64,000 nucleotides of DNA from Komagataeibacter swingsii (GCF_003207895.1 NZ_NKUB01000007.1:62001-126000), one strand, 5' to 3'; shown: positions 39,461 through 48,676, numbered from the stretch's first letter. Notes: generated by a model not told the origin, from the sequence alone. Made by a program: numbers and translations.

Positions 39461-39829
39461 ATGGCAAATCTAGGCACCCGTATCTATACGCATTTCAGGG
39501 GGCGGCTGGTCGGCAGGGACGCCGATGGCCGGCCCTATTATGAGGCCCGGACCCCCAACCGCACCGGCGGCGGGGAAAAGCGGCATGAACGCTGGGTCAT
39601 CTACCACAAGGGCGAGGACGCATCCGCCGTCCCGCCCGAATGGTGGGGCTGGCTGCACCATATGGAAGACGCGCCCCTGCCCGAAAGCGCGCGCCAGCCG
39701 TGGCAGCAGCCGTGGCAGCCCAACCAGACCGGGACCGTGGCCGCGTACCATCCCCCCGGCAGCGACCTGCGCGGCGGGCAGCGGGCTTCAACTACCAGCG
39801 ATTATGAGGCATGGTACCCCGAGGGATGA
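39461..39829 (+). CDS. NADH:ubiquinone oxidoreductase subunit NDUFA12 family protein
   Basis: A 122-residue accessory complex I subunit or assembly-like protein found in alphaproteobacteria and mitochondria. The family core is visible: IYTHFRGRLVGRDADGRPYYEAR, RWVIYHKGEDASAVPPEWWGWLHH and the C-terminal YEAWYP. An in-frame TTG lies two codons earlier; ATG 39461 is the normal start. It opens the conserved row NDUFA12, mlaD, small DUF, DUF2155 on one strand. Confidence 0.93.
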   Translation: MANLGTRIYTHFRGRLVGRDADGRPYYEARTPNRTGGGEKRHERWVIYHKGEDASAVPPEWWGWLHHMEDAPLPESARQPWQQPWQPNQTGTVAAYHPPGSDLRGGQRASTTSDYEAWYPEG

Positions 39830-39888
39830 AACCGGAGGCGTAACCTGCTAGGGTGCGCGCCACTGGATATTGGGGAAGCTTTGCCACC

Positions 39889-40449
39889 ATGGTTGCTGCT
39901 GTTTCAGGCCGGCCGGTCCGCCAGCCTGCGGAACTCCTTGCCGGGTTTGCCGTGCTGGCCGTGCTGGCGGGGTTGCTGGCCTATGCCGTGCTGGACAAGG
40001 GGCGCCCGCATGAAACCGGGTATCGGCTGAACGCGGGCTTCGCCCATATCGATGGCCTGTCCGTGGGGTCGGATGTCAGGCTGGCCGGGATCACGGTCGG
40101 GCAGGTGGTCGATGAACATGTCGATCCGAAAACCTTCGCCGCCCAGGTCACCTTTACCGTGCGGCCCGATATCAGGCTGCCCGATGATACGGCGGCGATC
40201 ATCACCAGCGACAGCCTGCTGGGGGGCAAGTACATCGCCCTTTCGCCGGGTGGGGATGACAGGATGCTGGCCCCCGGCGGCACGATCGGCCAGACGCAGG
40301 GCGCAATCAGCCTGGAACAGTTGCTGAGCAAGTTCATCTTCTCCGTCACCGATACGCTGACCAAGGCCCGGCAGGACAAGGCCCAGGCGTCCCAGCCCGC
40401 GCAGGCCCCCCCGTCCACGCAGGTGCCCGCAGGTGGAGAGACGCCATGA
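39889..40449 (+). CDS. mlaD: MlaD-family lipid-transport substrate-binding protein
   Basis: A 186-residue MCE-domain protein of the outer-membrane lipid asymmetry system. One N-terminal transmembrane helix (about 17-35) precedes the MCE motif YRLNAGFAHIDGLSVGSDVRLAGITVGQV (written in the family as F..v.GL..G..V...G..VG.V), followed by SDSLLGGKYIALSPGG. The C-terminus is Gln/Pro-rich. ATG 39889 follows GGGGAAG; a GTG 12 codons earlier is possible. The stop overlaps the next gene's ATG (ATGA). Partner mlaE/mlaF are not in this window. Confidence 0.9.
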   Translation: MVAAVSGRPVRQPAELLAGFAVLAVLAGLLAYAVLDKGRPHETGYRLNAGFAHIDGLSVGSDVRLAGITVGQVVDEHVDPKTFAAQVTFTVRPDIRLPDDTAAIITSDSLLGGKYIALSPGGDDRMLAPGGTIGQTQGAISLEQLLSKFIFSVTDTLTKARQDKAQASQPAQAPPSTQVPAGGETP

Positions 40450-40679
40450 ACCATGACGTGGGGGACGAGGGTGCGGGCATGCCGAAGGTCTGGCCACAAC
40501 CTGATGGCACACCGGTGTCATGTCGTGATAAATTACTGATATTGCAGGAAAATTATACTGAATTGCAGGGTGTTCTCCGTGATGCGTTCGAGGATGCGAT
40601 CCTGATGGGCGTGGATGAGGCGGCGATGCGCCGGATCCTGCTGGACCTTGTGAACACCCTGCGGAGTCCCAAGGCATGA
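40446..40679 (+). CDS. small conserved protein between mlaD and the DUF2155 gene
   Basis: A 77-residue soluble protein. The second half is helical and acidic (LLILQENYTELQGVLRDAFE and GVDEAAMRRILLDLVNTL). The conserved part probably starts at MPKVWPQPDGTPVSC (Met12). Both ends overlap their neighbours by ATGA, so it is translationally coupled on both sides. It is seen in this position in related genomes as far as I recall; function unknown. Confidence 0.7.
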   Translation: MNHDVGDEGAGMPKVWPQPDGTPVSCRDKLLILQENYTELQGVLRDAFEDAILMGVDEAAMRRILLDLVNTLRSPKA

Positions 40680-41356
40680 GGCGCCTGCTGCGCTGCCTGC
40701 CTGCCGCCCTGCCCGCCGCCCTGCTTGCCGGCCTGCCCGCCTGCGCCCATGCGGCTGAATGGCTGGCCCCGCCCGCCATGTATCCCCCCGATACGTGGCA
40801 GGGGCGCAGCATCGCCACCGTGCGGGTGCTGGACAAGCTGGATGCCCACATCCAGATGCTCGACATCCCCACGGGGCAGGATATGACGTACAAAAGCCTG
40901 ACGCTGCACGCCACGTCATGCCTGCAGCGCCCGCCCACCCTGCCTGCGGATAGCGCCGCCTGGCTGGAAGTGCATGACGCGCATGAAGGCATGATCCCCT
41001 TTCAGGGCTGGATGGCCATAGCCGAACCCGCGACCGGCGTGTTCCAGAACCCGCTATATGACGTACAGCTTGCAGGCTGCGGCGGCGATGCGGTGGCCCC
41101 GGTTCCCCCGCCGCTGGCGGTGGCCGCCGTCCCGCAGCCCGGTGCGGATGGCAGCCCGGTCCCGGTGGACGGGTCCACCCCGTCCCCCACGCCGGGGCCG
41201 GGGCCGGGGGCCACGGACGCGCCGCAGCCCCTGTCGCCCACGCAGGCCCCTGTGGCGCCCTCCCCTGCGGCGCGCCCCCCGGTTTCGCCGCCGCTGCCGG
41301 CCCCGCCGCCTGCCGATCCTGCGGATGAGGGGGCAGCCCCGCTAATGCTGCATTAG
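40676..41356 (+). CDS. DUF2155 domain-containing exported protein
   Basis: A 226-residue exported protein: signal peptide (LPAALPAALLAGLPACAHA), then the DUF2155 domain (RSIATVRVLDKLDAHIQMLDIPTGQDMTYKSLTL, then FQGWMAIAEPATGVFQNPLYDVQLAGC) with two Cys (ATSCLQ and LAGCGG). The last 80 residues are Pro/Ala-rich and probably disordered. DUF2155 proteins accompany complex I/envelope genes in alphaproteobacteria; mechanism unknown. It is coupled to the small gene before it. Confidence 0.9.
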   Translation: MRRLLRCLPAALPAALLAGLPACAHAAEWLAPPAMYPPDTWQGRSIATVRVLDKLDAHIQMLDIPTGQDMTYKSLTLHATSCLQRPPTLPADSAAWLEVHDAHEGMIPFQGWMAIAEPATGVFQNPLYDVQLAGCGGDAVAPVPPPLAVAAVPQPGADGSPVPVDGSTPSPTPGPGPGATDAPQPLSPTQAPVAPSPAARPPVSPPLPAPPPADPADEGAAPLMLH

Positions 41357-41452
41357 ATAATAGTTTAAATTGTATCGTATCAATGCTGTCGGCCTGTCCG
41401 GTGTGGTTCCGGGCTTGCGTATTCCCCAGCTTTGCCGGAGGCTAGACCCATC

Positions 41453-42208
41453 ATGAGCAAGATACCTTCCCTTCCTTCGCTCGATCGGCTGCCCCCGCCT
41501 GCCCGCGCGGCATTCCTGCTGGATTTTGATGGGACACTGGTTGATATCGCGCCCACGCCTGAATCCGTTGTGGTGGTGCCCGGCCTGCTCGATACGCTCA
41601 GGCGCCTGCGTGACAGATGTGGGAATGCGCTGGCCGTGATTTCGGGCCGGCCCATTGACCAGATCGACCATTTCCTGGGGGATGTGCCCTACGCCGTGGC
41701 GGGTGAACATGGCATCGCCATCCGGCACGCGCCGGGCCAGGCCATTGAGCGCGCGCCCCTGCCGCCCGTGCCCGCCGCATGGATTGAACAGGCCGACCAG
41801 CTGGCCCGCGCCCATCCCGGTGTGCGGATCGAACGCAAGAAGGCGGGGCTGGTGCTGCATTACCGTGGCGCGCCCGGCGCGGGCGATGCATTGGGCAAGG
41901 TGGCTGATGGCTGGGTCGCCGCGACAGGGGGCGCGTTTCACGTCCAGGCCGCCAAGATGGCATGGGAAATCCGCCCCGCCGGCATAGACAAGGGCCATGC
42001 GGTGGAAGCGCTTATGCAGGCCGCGCCCTTTGCCGGGCGGTCCCCCATCTTTGTCGGCGATGACGTAACGGATGAAGATGGCATCCGCATGGCGGTGCGT
42101 CTGGGCGGTGTCGGGTTCCGCATCCCTGATGATTTCCCCGATCCCGCGGCCTTTCGTGGCTGGCTTGCGCAACTGGCACAGGGGGGCGGGGACACATGGG
42201 GCGGCTGA
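41453..42208 (+). CDS. otsB: trehalose-6-phosphate phosphatase
   Basis: A 251-residue HAD-superfamily phosphatase that converts trehalose 6-phosphate to trehalose. HAD motif 1 is LLDFDGTLVDI with the nucleophile Asp, motif 2 VISGRP, and motif 4 FVGDDVTDEDGI, typical of OtsB. GGAGG lies upstream of ATG 41453; an in-frame TTG seven codons earlier is less likely. It is followed by otsA, whose start lies 13 bases inside this gene, so the order is otsB-otsA. Confidence 0.93.
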   Translation: MSKIPSLPSLDRLPPPARAAFLLDFDGTLVDIAPTPESVVVVPGLLDTLRRLRDRCGNALAVISGRPIDQIDHFLGDVPYAVAGEHGIAIRHAPGQAIERAPLPPVPAAWIEQADQLARAHPGVRIERKKAGLVLHYRGAPGAGDALGKVADGWVAATGGAFHVQAAKMAWEIRPAGIDKGHAVEALMQAAPFAGRSPIFVGDDVTDEDGIRMAVRLGGVGFRIPDDFPDPAAFRGWLAQLAQGGGDTWGG

Positions 42209-43548
42209 TCATTGTTTCCAACCGTGTCCCGTCCCCGCGTGAACGCAGCCAGCCCGCCGGCGGCCTTGCCGTCGGCCTGAAAGACGCGCTGCGCGAAGGG
42301 GAATCGCTGTGGTTCGGCTGGTCCGGCAAGCAGGTGCAGCTGCATGGCGGCGATCCCGTGCCACGGCTGGACAAGGTTGGCAATGTAACCTACGCCACCA
42401 TCGACCTGACGCCGCTGCAATATGAGGGGTTTTACCAGAATTTCTCCAACGGGATCCTGTGGCCGCTGTTCCACTACCGTGTGGGGCTTATGAACTATTC
42501 GCGCACGGACTGGGAGACGTACCTCGCGGTCAACGCCATGTTCGCGCGCACGCTGCTGCCGCTGCTGCGGCCCGATGACGTGATATGGGTGCATGATTAC
42601 CACCTGTTCCCGCTGGGTCAGGCGCTGCGGGACCTGGGGGTGAAGTGCCGGATCGGCTTCTTCCTGCATATTCCCTTTCCACCATGGAGCCTCGTGCGCT
42701 CGCTGCCCGGCGCGGAACTGCTGCTGGAAGACATGCAGAGCTACGATCTGGTGGGCGTGCAGACCCCCGAGGATGCCGAGAACCTGAACCACTCGCTGGA
42801 GGTCAATGGCCTGCCACCGCGCGGGCAGGCGTTCCCCATTGGCATCGACCCCGATGAATTCCGCGCGCAGGCGGAAAAAAGCATGCAGGGGCCGGAGGTC
42901 GAGCGGCTGGACGCCAGCCTGCGTGGCGCGAAACTGGTCCTGGGCGTGGACCGGCTGGATTATTCCAAGGGCCTGCCCGAACGCTTTCGTGGGTACGAGG
43001 CGCTTCTGGCCCGCTACCCCGAACATCGGGGCAAGGTGACCTTCCTGCAGGTCGCCCCGATTTCACGTGACAGCGTGGAGGAGTACCGCCAGCTGCGTCG
43101 CCAGCTGGATGAGCTGACCGGGCGGATCAACGGCGCGTATTCGGAATTCGACTGGACACCCATCCGCTACATCACCCGCCCCCTCCCACGTGAGGTGCTG
43201 GCCGGGTTCTACCGCCGGGCGGAAGCCGCCCTGATCACGCCCCTGCGTGACGGCATGAACCTTGTGGCCAAGGAATATGTCGCGGCACAGGACCCGGCCG
43301 ACCCGGGCGTGCTGATCCTGTCGCATTTCGCGGGGGCCGCGCCAAGAATGGATGAAGGGATACTGGTCAATCCGTATGACCCTGATGAAATCGCCGATGC
43401 CCTGCATGAGGCATTGACGATGGGCCTTGCGGAACGGCGCACGCGCTGGCAGGCCCTGGAACGCGAAGTCAGCAGCACGACCGCCGTCAGCTGGGCGGCT
43501 GATTTCATGCGCGCGCTGCAGGCCGCGCCCGTCGTCGACCGATCGTAG
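42196..43548 (+). CDS. otsA: trehalose-6-phosphate synthase
   Basis: A 450-residue GT20 glycosyltransferase that joins glucose from UDP-glucose to glucose 6-phosphate. Hallmarks are LIIVSNRVPSP, the GGLAVGL loop, VWVHDYHLFPLG (here IWVHDYHLFPLG), RIGFFLHIPFPP, and the C-terminal RDGMNLVAKEYVA. It overlaps otsB by 13 bases and is followed by dsbB after six bases. The trehalose pathway supports osmotic and desiccation tolerance. Confidence 0.96.
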   Translation: MGRLIIVSNRVPSPRERSQPAGGLAVGLKDALREGESLWFGWSGKQVQLHGGDPVPRLDKVGNVTYATIDLTPLQYEGFYQNFSNGILWPLFHYRVGLMNYSRTDWETYLAVNAMFARTLLPLLRPDDVIWVHDYHLFPLGQALRDLGVKCRIGFFLHIPFPPWSLVRSLPGAELLLEDMQSYDLVGVQTPEDAENLNHSLEVNGLPPRGQAFPIGIDPDEFRAQAEKSMQGPEVERLDASLRGAKLVLGVDRLDYSKGLPERFRGYEALLARYPEHRGKVTFLQVAPISRDSVEEYRQLRRQLDELTGRINGAYSEFDWTPIRYITRPLPREVLAGFYRRAEAALITPLRDGMNLVAKEYVAAQDPADPGVLILSHFAGAAPRMDEGILVNPYDPDEIADALHEALTMGLAERRTRWQALEREVSSTTAVSWAADFMRALQAAPVVDRS

Positions 43549-43554
43549 CCAGCC

Positions 43555-44064
43555 ATGCGTTCAACTGCCTTATTGATGGTGCTGGCGGGCCTTGCCGCAT
43601 TGGGTGTGGCGTGGTGGAGCCAGTACACATTGGGCCACGTACCCTGCGGGCTGTGCCTGTGGGAACGCTGGCCTTACCGTATCCTGATCGTGCTGGGTGG
43701 GCTTGCCACCGTTCTGCCGCGTGACATGGCGCGTGGCATGCTGTGGCTGTGCATGCCGGTGCTGCTATGCGCCTTCGGGCTGTCGGTGGTCCATGTGGGG
43801 GTCGAGCAGGGCTGGTGGGCCAGCCCGCTGCCCGAATGCCGTGCGCCCACCTTCCACGGCGGCAGTTTTGCCGAACGCCTGGCCTCCATGCCGCGCCGCC
43901 CGGCCAAGCCGTGCGACGCGGCGACCTATCTGGTGCCCGGTGTGCCGGTTTCCATGGCCATGATGGACGGGATCTACGCCCTTGCGCTGATCCCGCTTGT
44001 TCGCCGGGGATTGTGGGTCAGGTCGAAGTTCCGCGGCCGCGGCCGAAAAACAATCCAAGGATGA
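43555..44064 (+). CDS. dsbB: disulfide bond formation protein B
   Basis: A 169-residue inner-membrane protein with four hydrophobic helices that reoxidises DsbA using quinone. The first redox pair is Cys31-Gly-Leu-Cys34 (VPCGLCLWERWPYR), the second is Cys95 and Cys120 in the periplasmic loop (PLPECRAPTF, AKPCDAATY). Arg38 region WERWPYR matches the quinone-binding motif. It follows otsA by six bases and its 3' end overlaps the convergent DUF1328 gene by 47 bases. Confidence 0.92.
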   Translation: MRSTALLMVLAGLAALGVAWWSQYTLGHVPCGLCLWERWPYRILIVLGGLATVLPRDMARGMLWLCMPVLLCAFGLSVVHVGVEQGWWASPLPECRAPTFHGGSFAERLASMPRRPAKPCDAATYLVPGVPVSMAMMDGIYALALIPLVRRGLWVRSKFRGRGRKTIQG

Positions 44065-44194
44065 ACAGGACGATAAAGACGAAGAACAGCACCTTGCCAA
44101 AATAGGCAAAGGTGTCAGATATGCCGCCGAAGCCAAAGACCGCGGCGATCAGGGCCAGGACAAGGAATGTGATGGTCCAGCGTAACAGGTCCAT
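44018..44194 (-). CDS. DUF1328 small membrane protein
   Basis: A 58-residue two-helix membrane protein of the YtjA/DUF1328 family (MDLLRWTITFLVLALIAAVFGFGG, then a second hydrophobic stretch and a basic tail GRGRGTST). GGAAGGA precedes ATG 44194. Its last 47 bases lie within the convergent dsbB 3' end. Function unknown in the family. Confidence 0.85.
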   Translation of the reverse strand: MDLLRWTITFLVLALIAAVFGFGGISDTFAYFGKVLFFVFIVLFILGLFFGRGRGTST

Positions 44195-44286
44195 GATCCG
44201 GTTCCTTCCGATCGTTGTTGTGACAGACGCGGGCATGCCATCCGCTCTATAACAATGCGCCAGATGGCGCACGGTTCATCGGAGGC

Positions 44287-46380
44287 ATGATTTTGGCCTT
44301 GGGCGCGGGGATGCAGGATATGACAGCAGGCAGTGGCACGGCCGGATTTTACGCTCTGTACACCCATGGGTTCGCGCGCGTGGCCGCGTGCACGCTGCCG
44401 GTCGTGCTGGCCGATCCGATGGAAAACGCGCGCCGCACCAGTGAAGGCATCCACGCCTGCCATGACGCGGGGGCGGTGGTCGCGGTTTTTCCTGAACTGG
44501 GCCTGTCGGGTTACGCGATCGAGGACCTGCGCCAGCAGGACGTGCTGCTGGACCGCGTGGGGGACGCCATCACGTGGCTTGCCGCACGGACGGCGGGATT
44601 GCGACCACTGGTGCTGGTGGGCGCGCCGGTGGTGTGGGGGGATGCGCTGTATAACTGCGCCATAGCCCTGCATGACGGGAAAATTCTTGGTGTCGTTCCC
44701 AAATCCTACCTGCCCAATTACCGGGAATTTTACGAAGCCCGGCAGTTCAGCGCCGGTGCGGGGCTGCGGGGCGGCCAGGTCACGATCAATGGCCATGACG
44801 TACCCTTTGGCACCGACCTGCTGTTCCGTGCCCGCGATGTGCCGGGTCTGGTGGTGGCCGCCGAAATCTGTGAGGACATGTGGGTGCCCCAGCCACCGGG
44901 CATTCAGGCGGCCCTTGCCGGGGCCACGGTCATCGCCAACCTGTCGGCGTCCAATATCACCGTGGGCAAGGCGCGTACGCGCACGCTGCTGTGCCAGTCC
45001 CATTCCGCGCGCTGTGTATGCGCCTATGTCTATGCTGCGGCGGGGGAGGGGGAATCGACCACGGACGTGGCATGGGACGGGCAGACCTCCATTTTTGAAA
45101 ATGGCGCGATCCTGGCGGAAAGTGCGCGCTTCCCGTCCGGTCTGGTGACATTGATGGCGGATGTGGACCTTGATCTGCTGCGGCAGGAACGCCTGCGCAT
45201 GGGCAGCTTTGCCGATAACCGCGCGCATGAAGGCATGCCGGACTGGCGCTGGATCGACCTGGCCCTGACGCCGCCGATGGATGATATCGGGTTGCGGCGC
45301 ACCATTCCCCGATTCCCCTTCGTGCCCAGCGACCCGGGCGTTCTGGACCAGGACTGTTACGAGGCGTTTACCATACAGGTCACGGCCCTGAAGCGGCGGT
45401 TGCAAGCGTCACGGGCGAAAACGCTGGTGATTGGCGTGTCGGGCGGCCTTGATTCGACCCATGCCCTGCTGGTTGCGGTACGGGCGGCGGATGAAAGCGG
45501 GCTGGGGCGGCAGGCGGTGCTGGGCTATACCATGCCCGGCTTTGGCACCAGCAGCGACACGCATGGCAACGCGCATGAACTGATGACGGCGCTGGGCATA
45601 CAGGCGCGCGAGATCGACATCCGTCCCGCGGCCAGGCTGATGCTGGAACAGATGGGGCATCCCTTCGCCGCGGGCGAGGATGTGTACGATGTCACGTTCG
45701 AGAACGTGCAGGCGGGGCTGCGGACGGACTTCCTGTTCCGGCTGGCCAACCAGTCGGGCGGGATCGTGATCGGCACGGGGGACCTGTCGGAACTGGCGCT
45801 GGGCTGGTGCACCTATGGTGTGGGTGACCAGATGGCGCATTACAATGTCAATTCCGGCCTGCCGAAGACGCTGATCCAGCACCTGATCCGCTGGGTCATG
45901 GCCAACGGGCGGGAACAGGCGCGGACCCGCGCGGTGCTGGACGCCATCCTGTCCACCGAGATTTCGCCCGAACTGGTGCCCGCCACGGCGGGGCAGGCGG
46001 TGCAGAGCACGGAATCGCTGATCGGTCCCTACGCCTTGCAGGATTTCACGCTGTTCCATGTGCTGCGGTATGGGTTCCGTCCGTCAAGGATCGCGTTCAT
46101 GGCGCTGCATGCATGGGGCGACGCCACGCGGGGGGCATGGCCGCCGGGTTTCCCGGCCGGGGGCAGGCGGGCTTACACCCTGGCTGAAATCAGGCACTGG
46201 CTGGGTGTTTTCCTTAACCGTTTCTTTGGTTTCAGTCAGTTCAAGCGTTCGGCCATGCCCAACGGGCCGAAGGTCGTGGCCGGTGGTGCGCTGTCGCCAC
46301 GTGGGGACTGGCGCGCGCCGTCCGACGGCAATGCCCGCATCTGGCTCGAGGAACTGGAAAAACGTGTTCCATTGAACTGA
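44287..46380 (+). CDS. nadE: NAD+ synthase, glutamine-hydrolysing
   Basis: A 697-residue two-domain enzyme. The N-terminal nitrilase-type glutaminase has Glu70 (FPELGLSGYAIED), Lys139 (VPKSYLPNYREFYE) and Cys195 (AAEICEDMWVP); the C-terminal synthetase has the PP-loop SGGLDSTHALL. It converts deamido-NAD to NAD with ATP and glutamine. The start is unsettled: GGAGG at 44281 is only one base from ATG 44287 but seven from an in-frame TTG at 44293. Length is normal for this class. Single gene. Confidence 0.94.
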   Translation: MILALGAGMQDMTAGSGTAGFYALYTHGFARVAACTLPVVLADPMENARRTSEGIHACHDAGAVVAVFPELGLSGYAIEDLRQQDVLLDRVGDAITWLAARTAGLRPLVLVGAPVVWGDALYNCAIALHDGKILGVVPKSYLPNYREFYEARQFSAGAGLRGGQVTINGHDVPFGTDLLFRARDVPGLVVAAEICEDMWVPQPPGIQAALAGATVIANLSASNITVGKARTRTLLCQSHSARCVCAYVYAAAGEGESTTDVAWDGQTSIFENGAILAESARFPSGLVTLMADVDLDLLRQERLRMGSFADNRAHEGMPDWRWIDLALTPPMDDIGLRRTIPRFPFVPSDPGVLDQDCYEAFTIQVTALKRRLQASRAKTLVIGVSGGLDSTHALLVAVRAADESGLGRQAVLGYTMPGFGTSSDTHGNAHELMTALGIQAREIDIRPAARLMLEQMGHPFAAGEDVYDVTFENVQAGLRTDFLFRLANQSGGIVIGTGDLSELALGWCTYGVGDQMAHYNVNSGLPKTLIQHLIRWVMANGREQARTRAVLDAILSTEISPELVPATAGQAVQSTESLIGPYALQDFTLFHVLRYGFRPSRIAFMALHAWGDATRGAWPPGFPAGGRRAYTLAEIRHWLGVFLNRFFGFSQFKRSAMPNGPKVVAGGALSPRGDWRAPSDGNARIWLEELEKRVPLN

Positions 46381-46545
46381 ACCAATCTGATCCTGATTCC
46401 GAAATTCTTAACCCATTGCTGGCAATTACCGTCGTGAAAGCATCTCCTCCCCGGTCGTTGCGATCATGCGGCGCGGGTAGCGGATATCTGTAGCGAGGTC
46501 GGGAGACATGCATGTTCCCGCAATGCGTGAAAAGGAACGGAATGC

Positions 46546-48336
46546 ATGGGCGTGACCGTAACCGGGGCCACTGGCCTGACGCTGGGGATCAACCCGGACA
46601 AGAGCGATATCATACTGGGACTGAATCAGGTGAGCGAGGTCGCGGCCCTGCAGTCGCTCGCCAAGGTTTCGGATGCCGAGATCTCTGCCCTGCAGAACAC
46701 CTATGGCACGGCGCTGGCCGTGCGCATGTTCGGCGTGGCCGGGATCGATGCCCAGATGGTGCAGTCTGGCGGCGTGGACCAGCAGGTCACGACCCGCGGC
46801 AAGTTCACCGTGACGGGCACCGAGGTCGAGATCGGCAGCACCATCGCCTCCACCGCGCTGGACAGCACGATCACCCTGAAGGGCGGCAAGCAGGCCACTA
46901 CCGTCATTGATGGTAACATGGGCAGGGTGAATTATGTCGCGAATACGGGCGACGTGAATTATTACGCTGCCGCTGGCAATACGGATTTCGTCAGTGGCAA
47001 GGGGCATGACCTCATCCATGTCCTCGGCGGGGCCGACACCATTTACGGCGCTGACGGCCCGACGACCGTAACCGGGGACTGGAACGCGCCGGGCAGTGCC
47101 GCGGATACGGCACAGTTCAACGGTGGCAGCGTGATGTTGCGGGTCATTGACGGCGTGATGGTGCAGGATGTCAGCAATTCCACCATCAGTGGTTATGGGG
47201 ATGATGATTACTTCGGGGAGCATAATCCCGCGCGCTATATCAACACCATCGATGGCGGCGTGTCTGATTCAATCTATGGCAGCAATGGCCTGCTTGTGGA
47301 ATCGGTCAATGACAGCACCATCCAGGGCCATGCAAAACTGACGGTGGAAGGCGGTCTATCCGACACCATCTATGGCAAGGGTAACCTGCTTGCCGATTCG
47401 GTTAGTGACAGCAACATCCAGGGGCGTGCAAAACTGACGGTGGAGGGCGGTGCATCCGACACCATCTATGGCAACGGCAACCTGCTTGCCGATTCGGTCA
47501 GTGACAGCACCATCCAGGGCCATGCAAAACTGACGGTGGATGGCGGCGCATCCGACACCATTTATGGCAACGGCAACCTGCTTGCCGATTCGGTCAGTGA
47601 CAGCACCATCCAGGGCCATGCAAAACTGACGGTGGAGGGCGGTGCATCCGACACCATCTATGGCAAGGGTAACCTGCTTGCCGATTCGGTCAGTGACAGC
47701 ACTATCCAGGCGCAGGCGAAACTGACCGTGAGTGGTGGCAGCAACGATACGATTTCCGCCAGTCATTCCACCCGTCTTGATGATGTGGACGCCAGTACGA
47801 TTTCGGTCAGCGTGCATGGCAGCCTGACCTTCATCGATGGCAGCAATGGCATCTCCGACACCGTAACGGGCAGCTATGCCACCATTTACGGCACGGCGGG
47901 ACTGGACCTGACGGCGAATATAGGGGCGACCACCACCTATTATGCCAGTAGCGGCAACGAAACGCTGGATGGCGGCCTGTCAACAGGCAAGCTGTATGCC
48001 CGCGCAGGCAGCGGGAATGACACCCTGATTGGTGGCAGCGGGTATGATACCCTGCGTGCCGGCACGGGCGACGACCTGTTCGTGGCGGGCAGCGCCCAGA
48101 CGGAATTCGAGTTCATCAAGGGCAAGGCCGGCGGCAACGACATTATTCAGGACTTTGGCAAATCGGCGGGCAATGTCGTCAAGCTGTCCGGCTATGATGC
48201 GAAAACGTCTTCCATTCAGGCCATGCTGGACAATGCCACCATTGCGGGCGGGAACACGACTGTCAGCCTGACGGATAATACCCGGATTACCTTTGTCGGC
48301 GTGACGGACCTGAAGGTACAGAATTTCAAAAGCTGA
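46546..48336 (+). CDS. RTX-like beta-helical repeat protein, probably secreted
   Basis: A 596-residue protein with no N-terminal signal peptide. Residues about 236-395 are five near-identical 32-residue repeats (consensus start EGGASDTIYGNGNLLADSVS), likely stacked beta-strands. Residues 490-510 contain RTX-type glycine-rich nonapeptides (GSGNDTLIGGSGYDTLRAGTGDDLF), which bind calcium in type I secreted proteins. The C-terminus is acidic and hydrophobic as expected for a type I signal. AAGGAACGG precedes ATG 46546. A large hairpin follows the stop. Function unknown; adhesin or surface protein inferred. Confidence 0.75.
   Translation: MGVTVTGATGLTLGINPDKSDIILGLNQVSEVAALQSLAKVSDAEISALQNTYGTALAVRMFGVAGIDAQMVQSGGVDQQVTTRGKFTVTGTEVEIGSTIASTALDSTITLKGGKQATTVIDGNMGRVNYVANTGDVNYYAAAGNTDFVSGKGHDLIHVLGGADTIYGADGPTTVTGDWNAPGSAADTAQFNGGSVMLRVIDGVMVQDVSNSTISGYGDDDYFGEHNPARYINTIDGGVSDSIYGSNGLLVESVNDSTIQGHAKLTVEGGLSDTIYGKGNLLADSVSDSNIQGRAKLTVEGGASDTIYGNGNLLADSVSDSTIQGHAKLTVDGGASDTIYGNGNLLADSVSDSTIQGHAKLTVEGGASDTIYGKGNLLADSVSDSTIQAQAKLTVSGGSNDTISASHSTRLDDVDASTISVSVHGSLTFIDGSNGISDTVTGSYATIYGTAGLDLTANIGATTTYYASSGNETLDGGLSTGKLYARAGSGNDTLIGGSGYDTLRAGTGDDLFVAGSAQTEFEFIKGKAGGNDIIQDFGKSAGNVVKLSGYDAKTSSIQAMLDNATIAGGNTTVSLTDNTRITFVGVTDLKVQNFKS
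47251..47730 (+). repeat. five tandem 96-bp repeats within the RTX-like gene
   Basis: Units start at 47251, 47347, 47443, 47539 and 47635. Units 3, 4 and 5 are nearly identical at the DNA level, unit 1 is the most diverged. The period is a multiple of three, so copy number change would keep the frame. A partial unit (AGTGGTGGCAGCAACGAT) follows. Confidence 0.95.
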
Positions 48337-48344
48337 CCGGCGCC

Positions 48345-48389
48345 GCCACAGCCAGATACCCGCGCCCCGGTGGGGTGTCTGGCTGTGGC
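48345..48389 (+). terminator. inverted repeat after the RTX-like gene
   Basis: Arms GCCACAGCCAGATACC and GGTGTCTGGCTGTGGC pair almost perfectly around a GC-rich loop, nine bases past the stop codon. The T-run comes about 15 bases later, so it is a likely but not textbook terminator. Confidence 0.55.
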
Positions 48390-48676
48390 GTCATCTGCCG
48401 GTTTATTTTTTTGACCAGAACGATACGATTTCGATATAAACAATATGTTATCGCGGAAAGCGGCCGATATGACTGCTGTTTGTAAAACCGCGACGGTTCT
48501 TGCTGATCACAGCAGTAGAAATTTTTATGTGATAACAAAAAATTGCTGGTGTAACCCCAATCATCAGGGTAAAAGCCGCGACCGTCCGGCCCAGATGGCG
48601 GCGATCGCCCCGTTTGATTGCGGAAACAGGATATTCACGACATCAATTTTCAGCCCGAAGGGAGCAGGCCGTTACG
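48390..48676. other. gene-free gap upstream of the HU gene
   Basis: 287 bases after the hairpin, part of a 340-base gap. It is AT-rich around 48400-48550 and presumably holds the HU promoter. No gene is supported. Confidence 0.45.

Noticed and set aside
47251-47730. CRISPR-like periodic repeat
   Set aside because: Units are contiguous 96-bp coding repeats without spacers, in one reading frame; no cas genes nearby.
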